In this document: piece after piece, positions 1-11,689 of the stretch | How positions within the stretch are numbered: the first letter of the stretch is position 1 | How the letters are laid out: each line of letters begins with the position of its first letter | From: Pomphorhynchus laevis | Lineage: Eukaryota; Acanthocephala; Palaeacanthocephala; Echinorhynchida; Pomphorhynchidae | Length of the DNA stretch: 64,000 nt | Reading direction: 5' to 3' | NCBI GenBank assembly: GCA_012934845.2 | Contig: WNNJ02003166.1 | Coordinates: 62,001-126,000 of the forward strand | Made by a program: the position numbers and the translations under genes | Notes under the pieces: model-generated | What the model was told of the DNA's origin: nothing | Seen by the model: only the letters and a program-made list of their open reading frames with translations | The model's database searches: none

Positions 1-329
1 AATACCATTCGCAATGTTGTGGTTCATTAGTAGCAGATACTTGCCTGTTGAATGTAGAAACATATATTACTTTTTAAACTACAGCATATTTTATACGGAT
101 CGGACATGCTATATCAATTTTGGATGAATATTAGATATACATGGTATTTGAATTAAACACATAATGCTAGTTACCGCAATTATTTCTGAATCATAATATA
201 TCAAATCGAAAAGTCTTGCGTATAACAGAAATATTTTTCAGAACCAAAATTATGGTCTTTATATTTTAAAGATTATTGTCTTATTATGGGTAAATATAAA
301 TAAACAAAATATTATTTAAACATTAAATT
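1..329. other. A+T-rich spacer, nothing recognised
   Basis: No coding frame or named repeat is visible. From about position 270 the sequence begins to resemble decayed C-terminal coding sequence of the dominant Penelope-like family. Confidence 0.5.
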
Positions 330-760
330 TACATTATACAAATCAACAAAATATTATTACAAATAAATTTCAACTATTTAGCGAAGAATTTTATGGATGG
401 ATAATAAACAATATGTTTTGTATTAGAATAAAATAAACTAGAAAACAAAATTTCGTAGATGAAAATATGTCATTAGTATGTATTTAACTCCAATGCTATG
501 TTGGGTTGAGGAATAGTGGCCGAAACCTGATAGCATTGCAGTTCCTTCTGATGACCTCTATTCCTTATTATGAAACAACGTTTGTTATTTATTAGTCAAT
601 TCATAAAAATTGACTTTTATTTATGATTTCAAATTTTTATTTTAACTTGATATAAATATAAATTGTATATTTATATTTATAACTTATATTAATAAGTTAT
701 ATTTATAATTTATAAATTGTATATTTATATAACTCGTACCTCCGATTTAACAAACATTTA
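330..760 (+). mobile_element. Naiad-like PLE 3' end with structured 3' module
   Basis: The segment begins with the decayed end of the PLE reading frame (the ATGGATGGATAATAAA signature near 392-410 is shared by all copies), then carries the 3' untranslated module at 463-575 and the common tail (TTATTTATTAGTCAATTCAT near 583). The module here holds the hairpin 463-485 and a perfect 9-bp pairing of CAATGCTAT (491-499) with ATAGCATTG (530-538). No intact coding sequence remains. Confidence 0.75.
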
Positions 761-1140
761 TGCGGCCTAATACTCTGTTCAATTTATTGCCGAGTCTGAG
801 AACATACCACGTTTCACAGTCTTTAAATGATTTGCAATACATTTGGCCAGAGTTGGATATTTAAGCTTTTGTTTGAATATGCCTATTCGTGTTGTGATCG
901 TCTTGTCAAATACCCTAGTGTCGGTTGTACCAGATCTTGGTTGTCTATTGAGTTAATAGATAACTTATGCGTCATTACGTTGGTAGATGTAATGTTTGTT
1001 GATCGAGTATCTAAACTTACTGGCTTAAATGAAGAGAAAAATCAACTTCCAATAATTTATAAACAGCAGTTTCTTGATATAAATTAAATAAAATCTTATA
1101 TAATAATTCATTATTTAATTATTTATTATTTATAAATAGT
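761..1140 (+). other. Unrecognised stretch with an 86-codon open frame
   Basis: A frame at 827-1087 is open for 86 codons (it contains FVDRVSKLTGLNEEKNQ) and looks somewhat more like protein than its surroundings. No family was recognised, no splice sites were convincing, and it may be a decayed element or chance. Confidence 0.25.
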
Positions 1141-1365
1141 ATAAAATACGTAGACTCTGTTCAGAAATCTAAATAAAAATAGTGATCATGTTGTCTCAAG
1201 CAAATAAATATAGTGTGTTTGGGTAATTCCATTAATAAAACTTACAAACATATTTATAATTAAAAATATTTTAATCTGAGATAAAAGAATTTACCTTGCG
1301 AAAATGGGCCGTGGATCGCCACGAAGTTCGTGTACAAATCTACTAAGGAGGTTAATTCATATTTA
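1141..1365 (+). repeat. PLE tail motif followed by a 200-bp dispersed repeat
   Basis: Positions 1141-1163 carry the PLE tail end (AAAATACGTAGACTC). The following ~200 bp (AGAAATCTAAATAAAAATAG onward, to the stretch with GCGAAAATGGGCCGTGG near 1297) recur in the same orientation at 36346-36556 with moderate divergence. The repeat may be a second kind of element leader placed after the tail, or an unrelated dispersed repeat. Confidence 0.6.
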
Positions 1366-1485
1366 TTTATTATTTATTCACTATATTTTATTTATCTTTA
1401 TTTATATATCGTATGAAATACGTACATTCATTTGATATAAATTATCTATTATTTTTATTATTACTTTAATAATAAAAAATAATAG

Positions 1486-2148
1486 TTGTTCGTTCAACTA
1501 ACAAATGCATTGTCGTGTAAATGTGAAGGTCTCAATTACATTAGACACAATATAGTAGTCGATGAAATTATCAAACCGTTAAACGGAATCTGTAAACTGG
1601 TGACCAAGAAACCTATATTACAGCCAGTTCCGCATTCTATAGATTTTGACAGATTGACTACTACGAAAGATAGAAAGAGGCAAGAGCTGATATTTGTTGC
1701 AATGGACTATATGGGAATATCTGGGGCGTTCCTGTATGGACGTGTGTGTCTTCAACAATTTAGCACCTTTATATTCCTTAGTGCGCATGCCTGATCTATT
1801 TACATACCATAAAAGTCGGAATAAAACGCAAAGTACGCAGAACGAATTACAAGAATTGAGCAAGCGGCATTCCACTTGATGATTTTATCGACATTTAGAG
1901 GAATAGGTCATGTAGCAAACAGTGTGATTAAGCAGATTGCCTCTAGATTAGCAGCAAAAGACGTAGATGGGTATGATGACTGTATAAGAAGAATAAGAAC
2001 AAACATTTCGAAATCTATTGCAAAATCAGTGTCGATGGCGTCAAGGAGGAGAAATTACAAAAGTTTCAATCACAACTTAGTAATAAGGACTATAACGAAG
2101 ATATATGGACAAAACTATTATACTCTGACATTTATAAGACCAATTTAA
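1486..2148 (+). pseudogene. Unrecognised coding-like remnant in several frames
   Basis: Three overlapping plus-strand frames are open in turn: 1486-1794 (102 codons, with TTTKDRKRQELIFVAMDY), 1694-1879 and 1876-2148 (90 codons, with IASRLAAKDVDGYDDCIRRI). Base composition is clearly less A+T-rich than the flanks, as for coding DNA. The change of frame suggests a broken gene or a spliced gene whose introns I could not define. No family is recognised, so no function is offered. Confidence 0.3.
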
Positions 2149-2527
2149 AGGCAACTACTAATTTGTAAATAATATTTTGAAATATTAAAAAAAGAATTTA
2201 ATAATAAAAGTAATCGATAATTAGATATAATTCTTAAAATAAATTCTTGAAAATCACCAATATTTAGAAAAAGCTGAACGGTAATCCAATAAAAGTTTTA
2301 GTTTGAAAGAATTAATTCTAAACAACATTTATTTAAATATAATATTTAAAACATTTAAATTATTATTTAAAACATTTAAAATATTCACAACATTTATTGT
2401 AAGTTTATCCTGTTACGTTTTCAGTATACTTTTTTGAACACAACTTGATATATATTTATAATGTTAATTGTTATTTAATATATTTAAAATTTAAAATTAC
2501 TTATGAATATTTATATTTATATGAATA
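2149..2527. other. A+T-rich spacer
   Basis: Only low-complexity A+T sequence with short ATTTAAA-type repeats; no gene or named repeat seen. Confidence 0.5.
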
Positions 2528-4020
2528 TTTTTCCTTATTATGAAACAACGTCTGTTATTTATTAGTCAATTCATAAATATGACTTTTATTTTAAATTTCA
2601 TTTTTTATTTTAACTTGATATAAATTATAAAAAATCAAATAAATCGATATAAATTATATAAAATCTTATAACAATTATTTATTATTTATAATTATTTATT
2701 TAATTGTTTAATTTCCATTCGACATTATTTTTAATTTATAAAAATCTAATTTCATCAGAGGAAATACGTCATTAGCATATTTTTGACCCGACTGCTATGT
2801 TGAGTCGAGGAAACGTTTAATGATTTTTTAATGAAACCTGATAGCATAGCAGTTCCTCCTGATGACCTCTAATCCTTATTCTGACACATCGTCTGTTATT
2901 TATTAGTCAATTCATAAATATGACTTTTATTTTAAATTTCATTTTTTATTTTAAGTTGATATAAATTATAAAAAAACTTATAGCAATTATTTATTTTATT
3001 TTCATTTAGCATTATTAAGGTTTTGGAGGAGGTATGAAGTAGCACGTGAAATCCCGATAACGTGCTTCATTCTTTTTCCTGTCTGCTAAACAAGAGCCGA
3101 AGCGGAAGAGCCCAGTGATCCATAATTTTGATTTCCCACTTTTTGATTCAGCTCCAATAATTGTTTATATCTTATATTTGCAGGGAAGAGAGTTTCGAGA
3201 AGTTTAAGAAATATTTTTTAGTAGTATTCTGATCCAACGCCTTTTATTTATTAGTCAATTCATAAAAATAAACTTATATTTTAAATTACAATTTTTTATT
3301 TTAACTTGATTTAAATTATAAAAGCTCTTATAACGATTATTTATTTTATTTTCATATAGCATAGCAGCTTCATAAAATCTTATAGAATATAAGAATATAG
3401 ACCGAAACCTGATAGCATAGCAGTTCCTCCTGATGACCTATAATTCTTATTCTGATCCAACGCCTGTTATTTATTAGTCAATTCATAAAAATGACTTTTG
3501 TTTTAAATTTCAATTTTGTTTTTTAACTTGATTTAAACTATAAAAAATATTATAACAATTATTTATTTTATTATTTAAAATATATAGTAATATGAAATCT
3601 TACATAAAATTATTAAATTATTTATAATTATTTATTATTTAATTAATTTCTATTTATCATTATGTTCTATTTATAAATAATTTAATACACGTAGACTCAG
3701 TAGATTCTGATCTGATTCATTAGTTATGAGAGAATAAGTCATCAGACAATATTTTAAGGTTTAACCTTTTCCGTAATAAGTTATCATGAGAGATTTTTTA
3801 AGTAATATAACCTGATAACATAGCAGTTCCTACTGAATCCTCTAACCCTAATTCTGATGCATCGTATCTTATTTATTAGTCAATTCATAAAAATTGACTT
3901 TTATTTTAAATTTCAATTTTTTTTAACTTGATATAAATATAAATTACATACAATCTTATTTAATTAATTATTATTTATCTTTATTTTTATATCAAACTCG
4001 TATAAAATACGTAGTATCAG
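2528..4020 (+). mobile_element. Cluster of Naiad-like PLE 3' ends and tails
   Basis: At least five truncated 3' ends follow each other on the plus strand, recognised by the shared string CTGTTATTTATTAGTCAATT (near 2550, 2896, 3240, 3467 and 3869). One (2750-3010) retains most of the structured module, with CTGCTATG and CATAGCAG still pairing although an insertion separates the second helix. A non-repeated, more G+C-rich piece (about 3010-3225) lies among them and can fold through GAAG..GCACG / CGTGCTTC. No coding sequence remains. Confidence 0.7.
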
Positions 4021-4200
4021 TTGGCTGATTTGAAATGTTCTACTGACATGTTATTATTGACCTGTAGACTTTGTTTTTCCGGTAATATGACCTCTGGCAG
4101 AAATACTGAAACTATGTGTTATTGGTTACGACTTTACTATTATTTTTTATTATTTTCAAACAAGTTTGATGAATTATTAAACTTTAAATAATTGTAAACT
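4021..4200 (+). mobile_element. Naiad-like PLE 5' leader fragment
   Basis: This piece follows a tail end (ACGTAGTATCAGTTGGCTGA) and matches, in reverse orientation, positions 46010-46157, which lie directly upstream of the GIY-YIG coding sequence in the best PLE copy. Shared landmarks include TTCTACTGACAT, TATTATTGACCTGTAGACTT and AATATGACCTCTG. It is therefore read as element 5' leader joined to a tail. Confidence 0.65.
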
Positions 4201-4210
4201 ATTATTTATA

Positions 4211-4336
4211 ATTATTTATTATCTAATTATTAAATTTTGATTTAATCAAAATTTAATAATTAGATAATAAATAATATCTAATAAATAATATATTATTTAT
4301 ATTTTCTTATTGTTCATATAAATGAACAATAAGAAA
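4211..4336. repeat. Two near-perfect snap-back palindromes
   Basis: Positions 4211-4242 and 4244-4275 are exact reverse complements (32-bp arms, 1-nt spacer). A second hairpin follows: 4303-4317 pairs with 4322-4336 (15 bp) around the loop ATAA. Both are very A+T-rich. They could be snap-back synthesis scars or cruciform-forming sites. Confidence 0.8.
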
Positions 4337-4554
4337 TATTAAAACAACTATAAGAGATAATAAGCTGAAAGATCTATATGTATTATTCTTTAATCGAATA
4401 ATAAATGTTTTTTAAATAATAACAATAAAAATTTATAATAAAAATAAATTTTTTATTATATAAATTTTTTATACTAAGTGATTATTAATCACTTAATAAT
4501 TGTGTAATAAATTAAGACAATAGATAATATACGATGTATCAAAATTAAGAGCAT
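4337..4554. other. A+T-rich spacer
   Basis: Low-complexity sequence; no gene or repeat identified beyond short A+T runs. Confidence 0.4.
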
Positions 4555-4700
4555 ACGTAATCATGTGGAGCTGACATGTTATAATGTTTCGACCTCTATT
4601 CCTCAACACAACGTAGCAGCGAGGCAAATTAATGTTAATGACGTATTTCCTCTTATGAAATTTCATTATCTAGCTGAATATCCAAACAGAGCATATATTA
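4555..4700 (-). mobile_element. Naiad-like PLE 3' module fragment, minus strand
   Basis: In reverse orientation the segment shows the end of the PLE 3' module (CCTCTATTCCTCAACACAAC and GTAGCAGCGAGGCAAATTAA near 4590-4635, then GACGTATTTCCTC). It is truncated on both sides and points opposite to the body that follows. Confidence 0.6.
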
Positions 4701-4811
4701 TTTACTATCCATAAAACTTTAGATATAATAGTTTAAATTTAGTTTTTATAATATTTTGATAATTTATATATTTACATTTTAAAAATATTATAGATATCAA
4801 TAAATCAAAGA

Positions 4812-5572
4812 TTAACAAATCTAAGTTGTATTGTAATATAAAATACTATAATCGGACAACAAATGTTAATAATAACAATAAAATATACATTAAGCATAAA
4901 CTTTATTAATAAATGTATAGATAACATAAATATAGCCGGACTTTTAAATAATTCTAAAAGTAAAGAAATAATAGGGTCAGATTTAAGTAAATATATTCCT
5001 AAAATAAGGTATAAACTCCTACCACCATTAGGACGAAAAATTTGTAATTATAATAAAGAATTAAAATCAATATGTAACGATAATATTAGAAACATAATGG
5101 AAACAGAATGCAATTGTAAAAGTCTTAGTTTTGATAAAATAAATGAACATATATGTACCCATAATCTAGAATTAATTGAAAATTGTGAATTAAGAAAGCT
5201 GCTATCGAAAGGGTATAAATATAGATTAAATAACAACAACGACAAAAATAAAATATACAGTTCGTTATATAATAACTTAAATGATTACTTTAGTAAGCTG
5301 ATTAATAGTGAAAGCTCGAATATATCTAAGATAAAAATTTGGAAAGATTATATATTTGATAAAATTAAAAATAAAATGAAAATAACAAACAATTATAAAA
5401 GGAAAGATAAAATTAATAAAGATATGTATAAAGAACTTACTAAATTAAAGGATAACTATATAATAACAACTATTGATAAAGCTAGCAATAACTTTGTCTT
5501 CATATGCAAAAAGCTTTATTATGATATACTAGTGATAATTAATCTAGCGATTAATTATCATAATTTTTGATT
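4812..5572 (+). pseudogene. Naiad-like PLE reverse transcriptase, N-terminal part
   Basis: The open frame 4863-5570 (235 codons) is the region between the GIY-YIG domain and the catalytic RT motifs of the dominant PLE, about 95% identical by eye to the minus-strand copy at 44415-44950. It contains KYIPKIRYKLLPPLGRK (about residues 40-56), ECNCKSLSFDKINEHICTHN and, at the end, TTIDKASNNFVFICKKLYYD, which is the conserved RT motif with a Lys/Asp pair. The body stops after this motif: the sequence runs into A+T-rich DNA, so the catalytic core is missing. Both ends are truncated and the GIY-YIG domain is absent. Confidence 0.75.
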
Positions 5573-5579
5573 ATTGTTT

Positions 5580-5990
5580 AATTATAAATTATATATTTGA
5601 TAAAATTAAAAATAAAATGAAAATAACAAACAATTTTAAAAGAAAAGATAAAATTAATGCAATTGCAATAATCTTAATTTTTAACATATATGCACTCATA
5701 ATCTAGAATTAATTGAAAACAATTAATTTTATGAAAATGCTATCAAAAGGGTATACAAATTTTCCATCGAGAATAGCTGTGCTAGCACTGATGCTGCCGT
5801 TCGTCAGTAGGTTAATCTGACAATATTTTTATTTAAAATTTATTTGTCTGACAATAAAAATTATTTATTATTTATCTGACAATAAATAATAACAATAAAA
5901 ATACTAACCATTAACTTCATTAATAAATGTATAGATAATATAAATATAGATATACTCGATTTAATGTCAATTCGTGTCAAGGATATACAC
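5580..5990 (+). mobile_element. Further Naiad-like PLE body scraps
   Basis: Positions 5585-5660 repeat the DNA around ATAAAATGAAAATAACAAAC; 5660-5765 repeat the ICTHNLELIEN segment out of order; 5890-5960 repeat the INFINKCIDNINI segment. The pieces are shuffled and shortened, as after nested deletion or microhomology-driven rearrangement. Confidence 0.6.
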
Positions 5991-6235
5991 ATCTGCACTT
6001 TAGATTAGTAGTTTACCTTCTTTACTAGCCAGCATAACCCTTAAGTTACTATTACTTTTCTAAATGACAGTTACTTTTCTAAATGTAATTAAAATGTAAT
6101 TGTACAAAATTACTTAAAATGCAATTACGAATAGGCGCTGAAAGCTGCTAATATAGCAGCTTCTCATTATGATTTACTTTCTTTATTTGAAAGAATAGTA
6201 TATTATTTACGAATGGATAATAAACAATATTATTT
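5991..6235. other. Spacer without recognised features
   Basis: Mixed-composition sequence (ATACACATCTGCAC near 5983-5998) without an open frame or a repeat that I recognise. Confidence 0.35.
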
Positions 6236-6345
6236 GTTAGTGGAGAGAGTGAAGTAAAATATTTATTTAATCGAATTTTCAATAGCCTACTGCTATCATC
6301 TTCAGGAGTAAATGTTACAAAAAATATTTTTACAATTTGCTTTGA
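6236..6345 (-). mobile_element. PLE 3' end relic with hammerhead-like core
   Basis: On the minus strand CTGAAGA (6305-6299) is followed by a short hairpin ATAGC (6296-6292) / GCTAT (6286-6282) and then TGAAAATTCGA (from 6281). CTGANGA, a stem and GAAA is the core order of the hammerhead ribozymes known in PLEs. The cleavage strand is not evident. This belongs to a different PLE family from the surrounding tails. Confidence 0.45.
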
Positions 6346-7488
6346 CGATAAACAATATGCTTTGTATTAGAATAAGGTTCACTAAATCATCAAATTTCAT
6401 CAAAGGAAATGCGTCATAAGCATGCATGTGCCCCTGCTGATATGTTGGGTGGAAGATTGATATCATAACAGTCTCTCATGATGACCTCTAATCCTTATTA
6501 TGATAAATAGTCTGTTATTTATTAGTCAATTCATAAAAATGAAGTTTATTTTAAATTTCAATTTTTTATTTTAACTTGATTTAAATTATAGAAAATCTAA
6601 AAACAATTATTAATTTTATTATTTAATTATTAAAATTTTGATTTAGCATTAATATGTTTTGTTTATTTTATAATTATATTAAATACGTGGACTCAGTTAG
6701 CTGATTTAATTTTACTATATTTTTTTTATCAAAAGACAGAGCTAAAATGCGAAAAAAATTAATTATTTTAAATTTCAATTTTTTATTTTAATTTTACTAT
6801 ATATAAAATAAGTAGACTCAGATATAAACATAAATTGTATAAAATCAATTTTATTGATTGATTTTATAATTTATTATATAATATTATTATAATTATTATA
6901 ATTAATATTAATATATTATATTAATATTATTATTAATTTATTATTATATTATATTCATTATTTATTATTTATCTTTATTTATCTTTATCATATATATGAT
7001 AAAGATAAATATCATGTATATGTTATATATATGATATATATAATATATATGTATATATTATATGTATAATTAATATATGTATTAATTATAATTATATACA
7101 TATAATTATATTTATAATATTAAATAATTTAATATTAATTTATATTTAATTTAAATATAAATTGTATAAATCTTATACAATTATTTATTATTTTTCATTA
7201 TTATTGTTATTAATATTTATTTTTCATTATAGTATAAAATACGTAGAATAATATAAACATCAGAAACCTGATTGCATAGCAGTTCCTCCTGGAATCGCTG
7301 CTATGCTGGGTCGATGAATAGGCGTCGAAACATGATAATAAATCAGCTACTCATTATAACCTATAATCCTTATTCTTATACATCGTATATATAAAATAAG
7401 TAGACTCAGTCATCTGATTACTGATCACTTTTTTAATTTTTGTATTTTATTTTAAATTTTAATTATAAATTTTAAACTTGACATAAAT
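6346..7488 (+). mobile_element. Naiad-like PLE 3' ends with A+T-rich expansions
   Basis: A 3' module at 6400-6490 retains the hairpin in a compensated form (AAATGCGT 6407-6414 with ATGCATGT 6422-6429) and is followed by a tail ending in the AAATACGTGGACTCAGTTAG motif near 6683. Further tails follow to 7488, separated by simple A+T expansions, including a long palindrome at about 6977-7009 (TTTATCTTTATCA and its complement). A rearranged module lies at 7262-7375. Confidence 0.65.
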
Positions 7489-7497
7489 ATAAATTGT

Positions 7498-8051
7498 GAC
7501 TGTCCGCGAAAATCTCCTCCAGAGATTTTTGGCGTAAAAATCTCCTGAAAATTTATTCACCCCTAAAATGAAAACTTTCAAAGAAAATATAATCAGGAGC
7601 AATAAAGGAAAGGAAATGATAGCTTATGAAGGATATTTCTACACTATTTTTGGCGTAAAAATCTCCTGAAAATTTATTCACCCCTAAAATGAAAATTTTC
7701 AAAGAAAATATAATTATATGAATGTAATCATTAAAATATAATCATAAGAATGATACTTGCTTTGAGCTTCGTTCTCCCCTTTCCCCCTTTCCTTTATTGC
7801 TCCTGATTACCTAACTTGCTTCACTACCTAAACACTACCTAATAGTGTATAATATTGCTTTACTACCTAAACACTATTAGGTAGTGTTTCTACACTACCT
7901 AATAGTGTAGAAATATCCTTCATAAGCTATCATTTCCTTTCCTTTATTGCTCCTGATTATATTTTCTTTGAAATTTTTCATTTTAGGGGTGAATAAATTT
8001 TCAGAAGATTTTTACGCCAAAAATCTCCTGAGGAGATTTTCGCGCTCAACG
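7498..8051. mobile_element. Fold-back DNA element (MITE) with ~150-bp inverted repeats
   Basis: The 554-bp element is inserted in a PLE tail. The flanks carry the duplication ATAAATTGT (7489-7497 and 8052-8060), which is one copy in uninterrupted tails; 8-9 bp suits hAT-like or related transposases, but this is inference. The arms (about 7506-7655 and 7870-8045, reversed) share CGCGAAAATCTCCT, GATTTTTGGCGTAAAAATCT, CACCCCTAAAATGAAAA and ATCAGGAGCAATAAAGGAAA. The left arm holds an internal duplication (GGCGTAAAAATCTCC twice), and the centre holds small nested hairpins such as AACACTATTAGGTAGTGTT near 7870. There is no transposase, so it is non-autonomous. Confidence 0.8.
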
Positions 8052-9040
8052 ATAAATTGTATAAAATCTTATATAATTATTTATTTATTTTTATTTATAT
8101 ATCGTGTAAATATCGTAATTATTGGTCTTTAATATCGTAATTACCCATTGGTCTTTGTTTTTTAAGAAGGTACACTAAATAATTAAATTTCAGCGGAAAT
8201 ACGTCATTAACGCGTATCTGGCCCATCTGCCATGTTGGGTCAAAGAATAGTGGCCGAAACCTGATAACATAACAATTCATCCTGATGACTTCTAATCCTT
8301 GTTTTATTTATATATCATTTTAGGGGTGAATAAATTTTCAGAAGATTTTTACGCCAAAAATCTTCTGAGGAGATTTTTGCTCTCAACGATAAATTATATA
8401 AAATCTTATATTATTATTTATTATTTATTTTTATTTATATATTGTATAAAATACGTAGATTTATTATTATTTATTACTTTATTATTACTTAGATTAGACT
8501 CAGTTATCTGATCTGATTTATTTAATAAATAAATAATTATTTATTTATTTAATGCAATCAGGAATTCAAATTTTTTCAAATAATATATTATAAACAATTA
8601 CCAAATTTATATTTAGACTTGTAATTAGACTCAGATTTTACAAAACAGTTTATTTTACATAGCAGCTTCTCCTGATAACCTTATTCTTATACATCGTCAA
8701 TTATTTATTAGTCAATTCTTAAAAATTGTCTTTTTTTATTTCAATTTTCAATTTCAACTTATGGATTGATACTAATAATATACTTTGATACTAGATAATC
8801 AAATTTCATAGATGAAAATACATCATTAGCATGTATTTGACCCCATTTCTATGTTGTATCGAGGAATAGGGGCCGAAACCAGATAACATAGCAGTTTTTC
8901 CTAATGACCTCTAATTCTTATTCTAATAAAACGTCTGTTATTTATTAGTCAATTCATAAAAATGACGTTTATTTTAAATTTCAATTTTTTATTTTAACTA
9001 TTTTAACTATTTTAATATTTAGATAAAATATTTAAAATCT
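8052..9040 (+). mobile_element. Naiad-like PLE tails with a solo fold-back element end
   Basis: The tail interrupted at 7498 resumes at 8052. A 3' module follows at 8190-8290, then 8305-8395 is a second, isolated right end of the 7498-8051 element (ATCATTTTAGGGGTGAATAA to CTCAACGAT). Tail sequence continues to about 8540. Another 3' module at 8812-8920 has a compensated hairpin (AAATACAT 8816-8823 with ATGTATTT 8831-8838), and its tail fades out by about 9040. Confidence 0.7.
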
Positions 9041-10480
9041 TTTTTGTGAAATGTTAAAATGTTAGTTGATATAGAGGTTTCCGACAAATCGAGATTATTT
9101 GCTAAATTATTGTAACGTAACGAGTCTTTGCGGTAATTGCCCCTTTGGAAAATAATAGAGAGGTTAGTAATTTATATTCATTTTTATAAATTTATTAAAT
9201 ATTTGTAAATACAGAAATGATTCAAAGCTACAATAATTACTATTTGATTATAATTTTATGTAAGTGAAAATAGTGGCTGGCATTCAAAGACGTACCCTCC
9301 TCCGTTATTTACAAAATATCAGCACAACAATATATTTTGTATTTTATCTTTATTCGAATGCTCATACATTTGATGAATGCGGGAGGATTTAAAGGTCTAA
9401 AACAAATTACATAACAGTATTTGATAGTTGTTCATTTATTTCTAGTATAATTGGATTTCGAAGCCCATTTACTGTTTCAAAATAAAATTTTGAAAAGAAA
9501 ATTAATATGTTAATTTAAATTTATTCATGTTGTCATTAAATTCCCATCAATTTCCTTTAAGAAATTGATTTATTTGTTAAAATGTTTTAATAGACTGCAT
9601 TCTGAATTAATTTTAAATAAAATGTTTCTAAATTAATTTAATAAATTAAATTGCTTAATACATAAATCACGGAAATTATTCATCATGTAGCAGTTAGAAT
9701 TTCAAAGATATTGAAATTGATATTTTCAAAGATATTGTTTGTACATTTAGCTTACACTTATCATTCAGAATATTTATTATTCTAAATAATATGTTTTGAC
9801 AATTTATGTTAAAAAATAAGATCCATTATAATTCCATTGAATATAGAGCAATGATGTAAGTTTGTCAGCAGCCAATATCAAAAAATATTTGAGCTTGACA
9901 TTTTTAGTCTGCATTGACTGTCAATTCATGTTTTCAGCATAGAAGTATTGGAGCTACATGCTTTGCAAGAAAGCTGATGTCTCATCTGAACAATTCTTGC
10001 TCACAAATAGTTTGACAAACTATTAAAACACTTCATATATTTGCTTGTGTAATTTTGTTTCTAGTGAAATATTCTTGGTATAATTTACGAGCTTCTTAAT
10101 AAAAACAATCAACCAGGTGTAAAAACGGATACATTGCAAGTATATGATTCAAAACCACATTTCCAGCCTAATTTGTGAGTGCATTTTATGAATATTGGAA
10201 ACCATTATATCATGGCACATGGCTTTCTCAATTTGTAATAAATATGTTTTGAATATTTTACTAGCTTCGTTTTAAGTTAGAAAATAATTTATAAATTGTT
10301 TTTCTAAGGCTTTGTGCCCAAATATGTTGGATCTTAATATAATTAGCTGAGAGAATTACAAGCCATACAGCAAATCCTTGTTTCTAAGTTTTGGCTAACT
10401 GTAACAAGTCATTTCAAACGTAAGATAAACTTTTTTGTGTTTATTTGTAAATAAAAATATCTTTAAATAAAAATTATTTA
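9041..10480. other. Non-repetitive A+T-rich region, no gene recognised
   Basis: About 1.4 kb with no convincing frame, splice pattern or known repeat. It may be intron or intergenic host DNA. Confidence 0.5.
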
Positions 10481-10599
10481 AATAAGACGTAACATCAGAT
10501 AAGCCTAAAGCGAATTGTTAAAATAATTCGTTTCATAATAATGTTTTATAAAATTAAAACTTTACAAATCAGATCACGTAACTAATTCTACTTAAATTA

Positions 10600-10790
10600 A
10601 ATTATTTAAAATAATAAAACAATAAATAAATGATAAAACATAATAAAACAATAAATAAATGATAAAACATAATAAAACAATAAATAAATGGTAAAACATA
10701 AAAAGACATAATAAATAGAACATAATAAAACAATGATAACGCAATGATAAGACATAATAAATAGAACATAATGATAAGTAAAAATAAATA
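10600..10790. repeat. Tandem repeat based on AATAAAACAATAAATAAATG
   Basis: Three clear copies of a ~31-bp unit (AATAAAACAATAAATAAATG + GTAAAACAT) at about 10611-10705, followed by degenerate units with ATAATAAATAGAACATAAT. Confidence 0.75.
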
Positions 10791-11640
10791 AATTATAAAT
10801 AATTAATAATTGTTATAAGATTTTATATAACTTATATCAAGTTAAAATTTAAAATAATTGAAATAAAAAGAAAAAAGAAATGTTTTAAAATTTAATATAA
10901 TTCTACTTCATTTCAAGAAAAATAAAAAATTAAAATTTAAAATAAAAGTCATGTTTATGAATTGACTAATAAATAACAGACGGAGGAACTGTAATACTAT
11001 CAGGTTTCGTCAAATATTCCTAGACCCAAAATAGCGGCCAGACACGTGCTCATGACGTATTTACTCGGATGAAATTCGATGATATAGTATTACATTCTAA
11101 TACAAAGTGTATTATTTAGTATCCATAAAAAGTTTAAGCTAATGATTTTAAATTTATTTTTAATATTATTGTGTTGATTTATGTACTTCACTATTTTCTG
11201 TTTGATAGCATTTTTATAGTAACATAGTTTAAAAATGTAACTATTATAATCTTGAATAAAATTTACATTTTTTTTCAATTGCATCATAAAACGAGGATTA
11301 TGAAATAAAATGTGAAGGATTGTAAATTTATATAACTAATGAGTTAAAATTAATACGTTGCTTTCAAATATTAATACAATGAGGATAAAAAGATTAAATT
11401 AGAAGACTTTATTAATATAAAGTCTTCTAATATAGAAGACTTCATAAGTGCTAGGTAAGTATTTCCTCTGATTAAATTTGATTATAAAGTATCTTATTCT
11501 AATACAAAGTATTTTATTTATTATCCATCCATAACAATTTGCCACTTAAGAGTTTAAATTTATTCTTTATATTATTGTGTTGATTTAAAAACGTAGACTA
11601 ACTGAGTCTACGTATGTTATAAAATAATATAATGTAAATA
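10790..11640 (-). mobile_element. Naiad-like PLE 3' ends, minus strand
   Basis: Read in reverse: tail (10800-10980), 3' module (10980-11080, with AAATACGT / ACGT hairpin remnant), then the end of the coding region (11090-11290). The short frame at 11090-11287 contains FIQDYNSYIFKLCYYKNA and INQHNNIKNKFKIIS, matching the PLE C-terminus in degraded form. A second, partial copy follows at about 11445-11640 with a tail end near 11600 (AACTGAGTCTACGTATG, reverse). Confidence 0.7.
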
Positions 11641-11689
11641 ATATAGAATTATTTGAGCTGGATCAAAGAAAAGATCAAGTAAATAATAT

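Noticed and set aside
463-575. Classical hammerhead ribozyme in the dominant PLE 3' module
   Set aside because: GTC is followed by GAGGAA, which pairs with TTCCTC just before CTGATGA, as in a hammerhead. But no hairpin plus GAAA follows CTGATGA in the consensus (most copies have GATAC), so the core cannot close.
4863-5570. Frame at 4863 as a host gene
   Set aside because: It matches the PLE segment at 44415-44950 nearly residue for residue.
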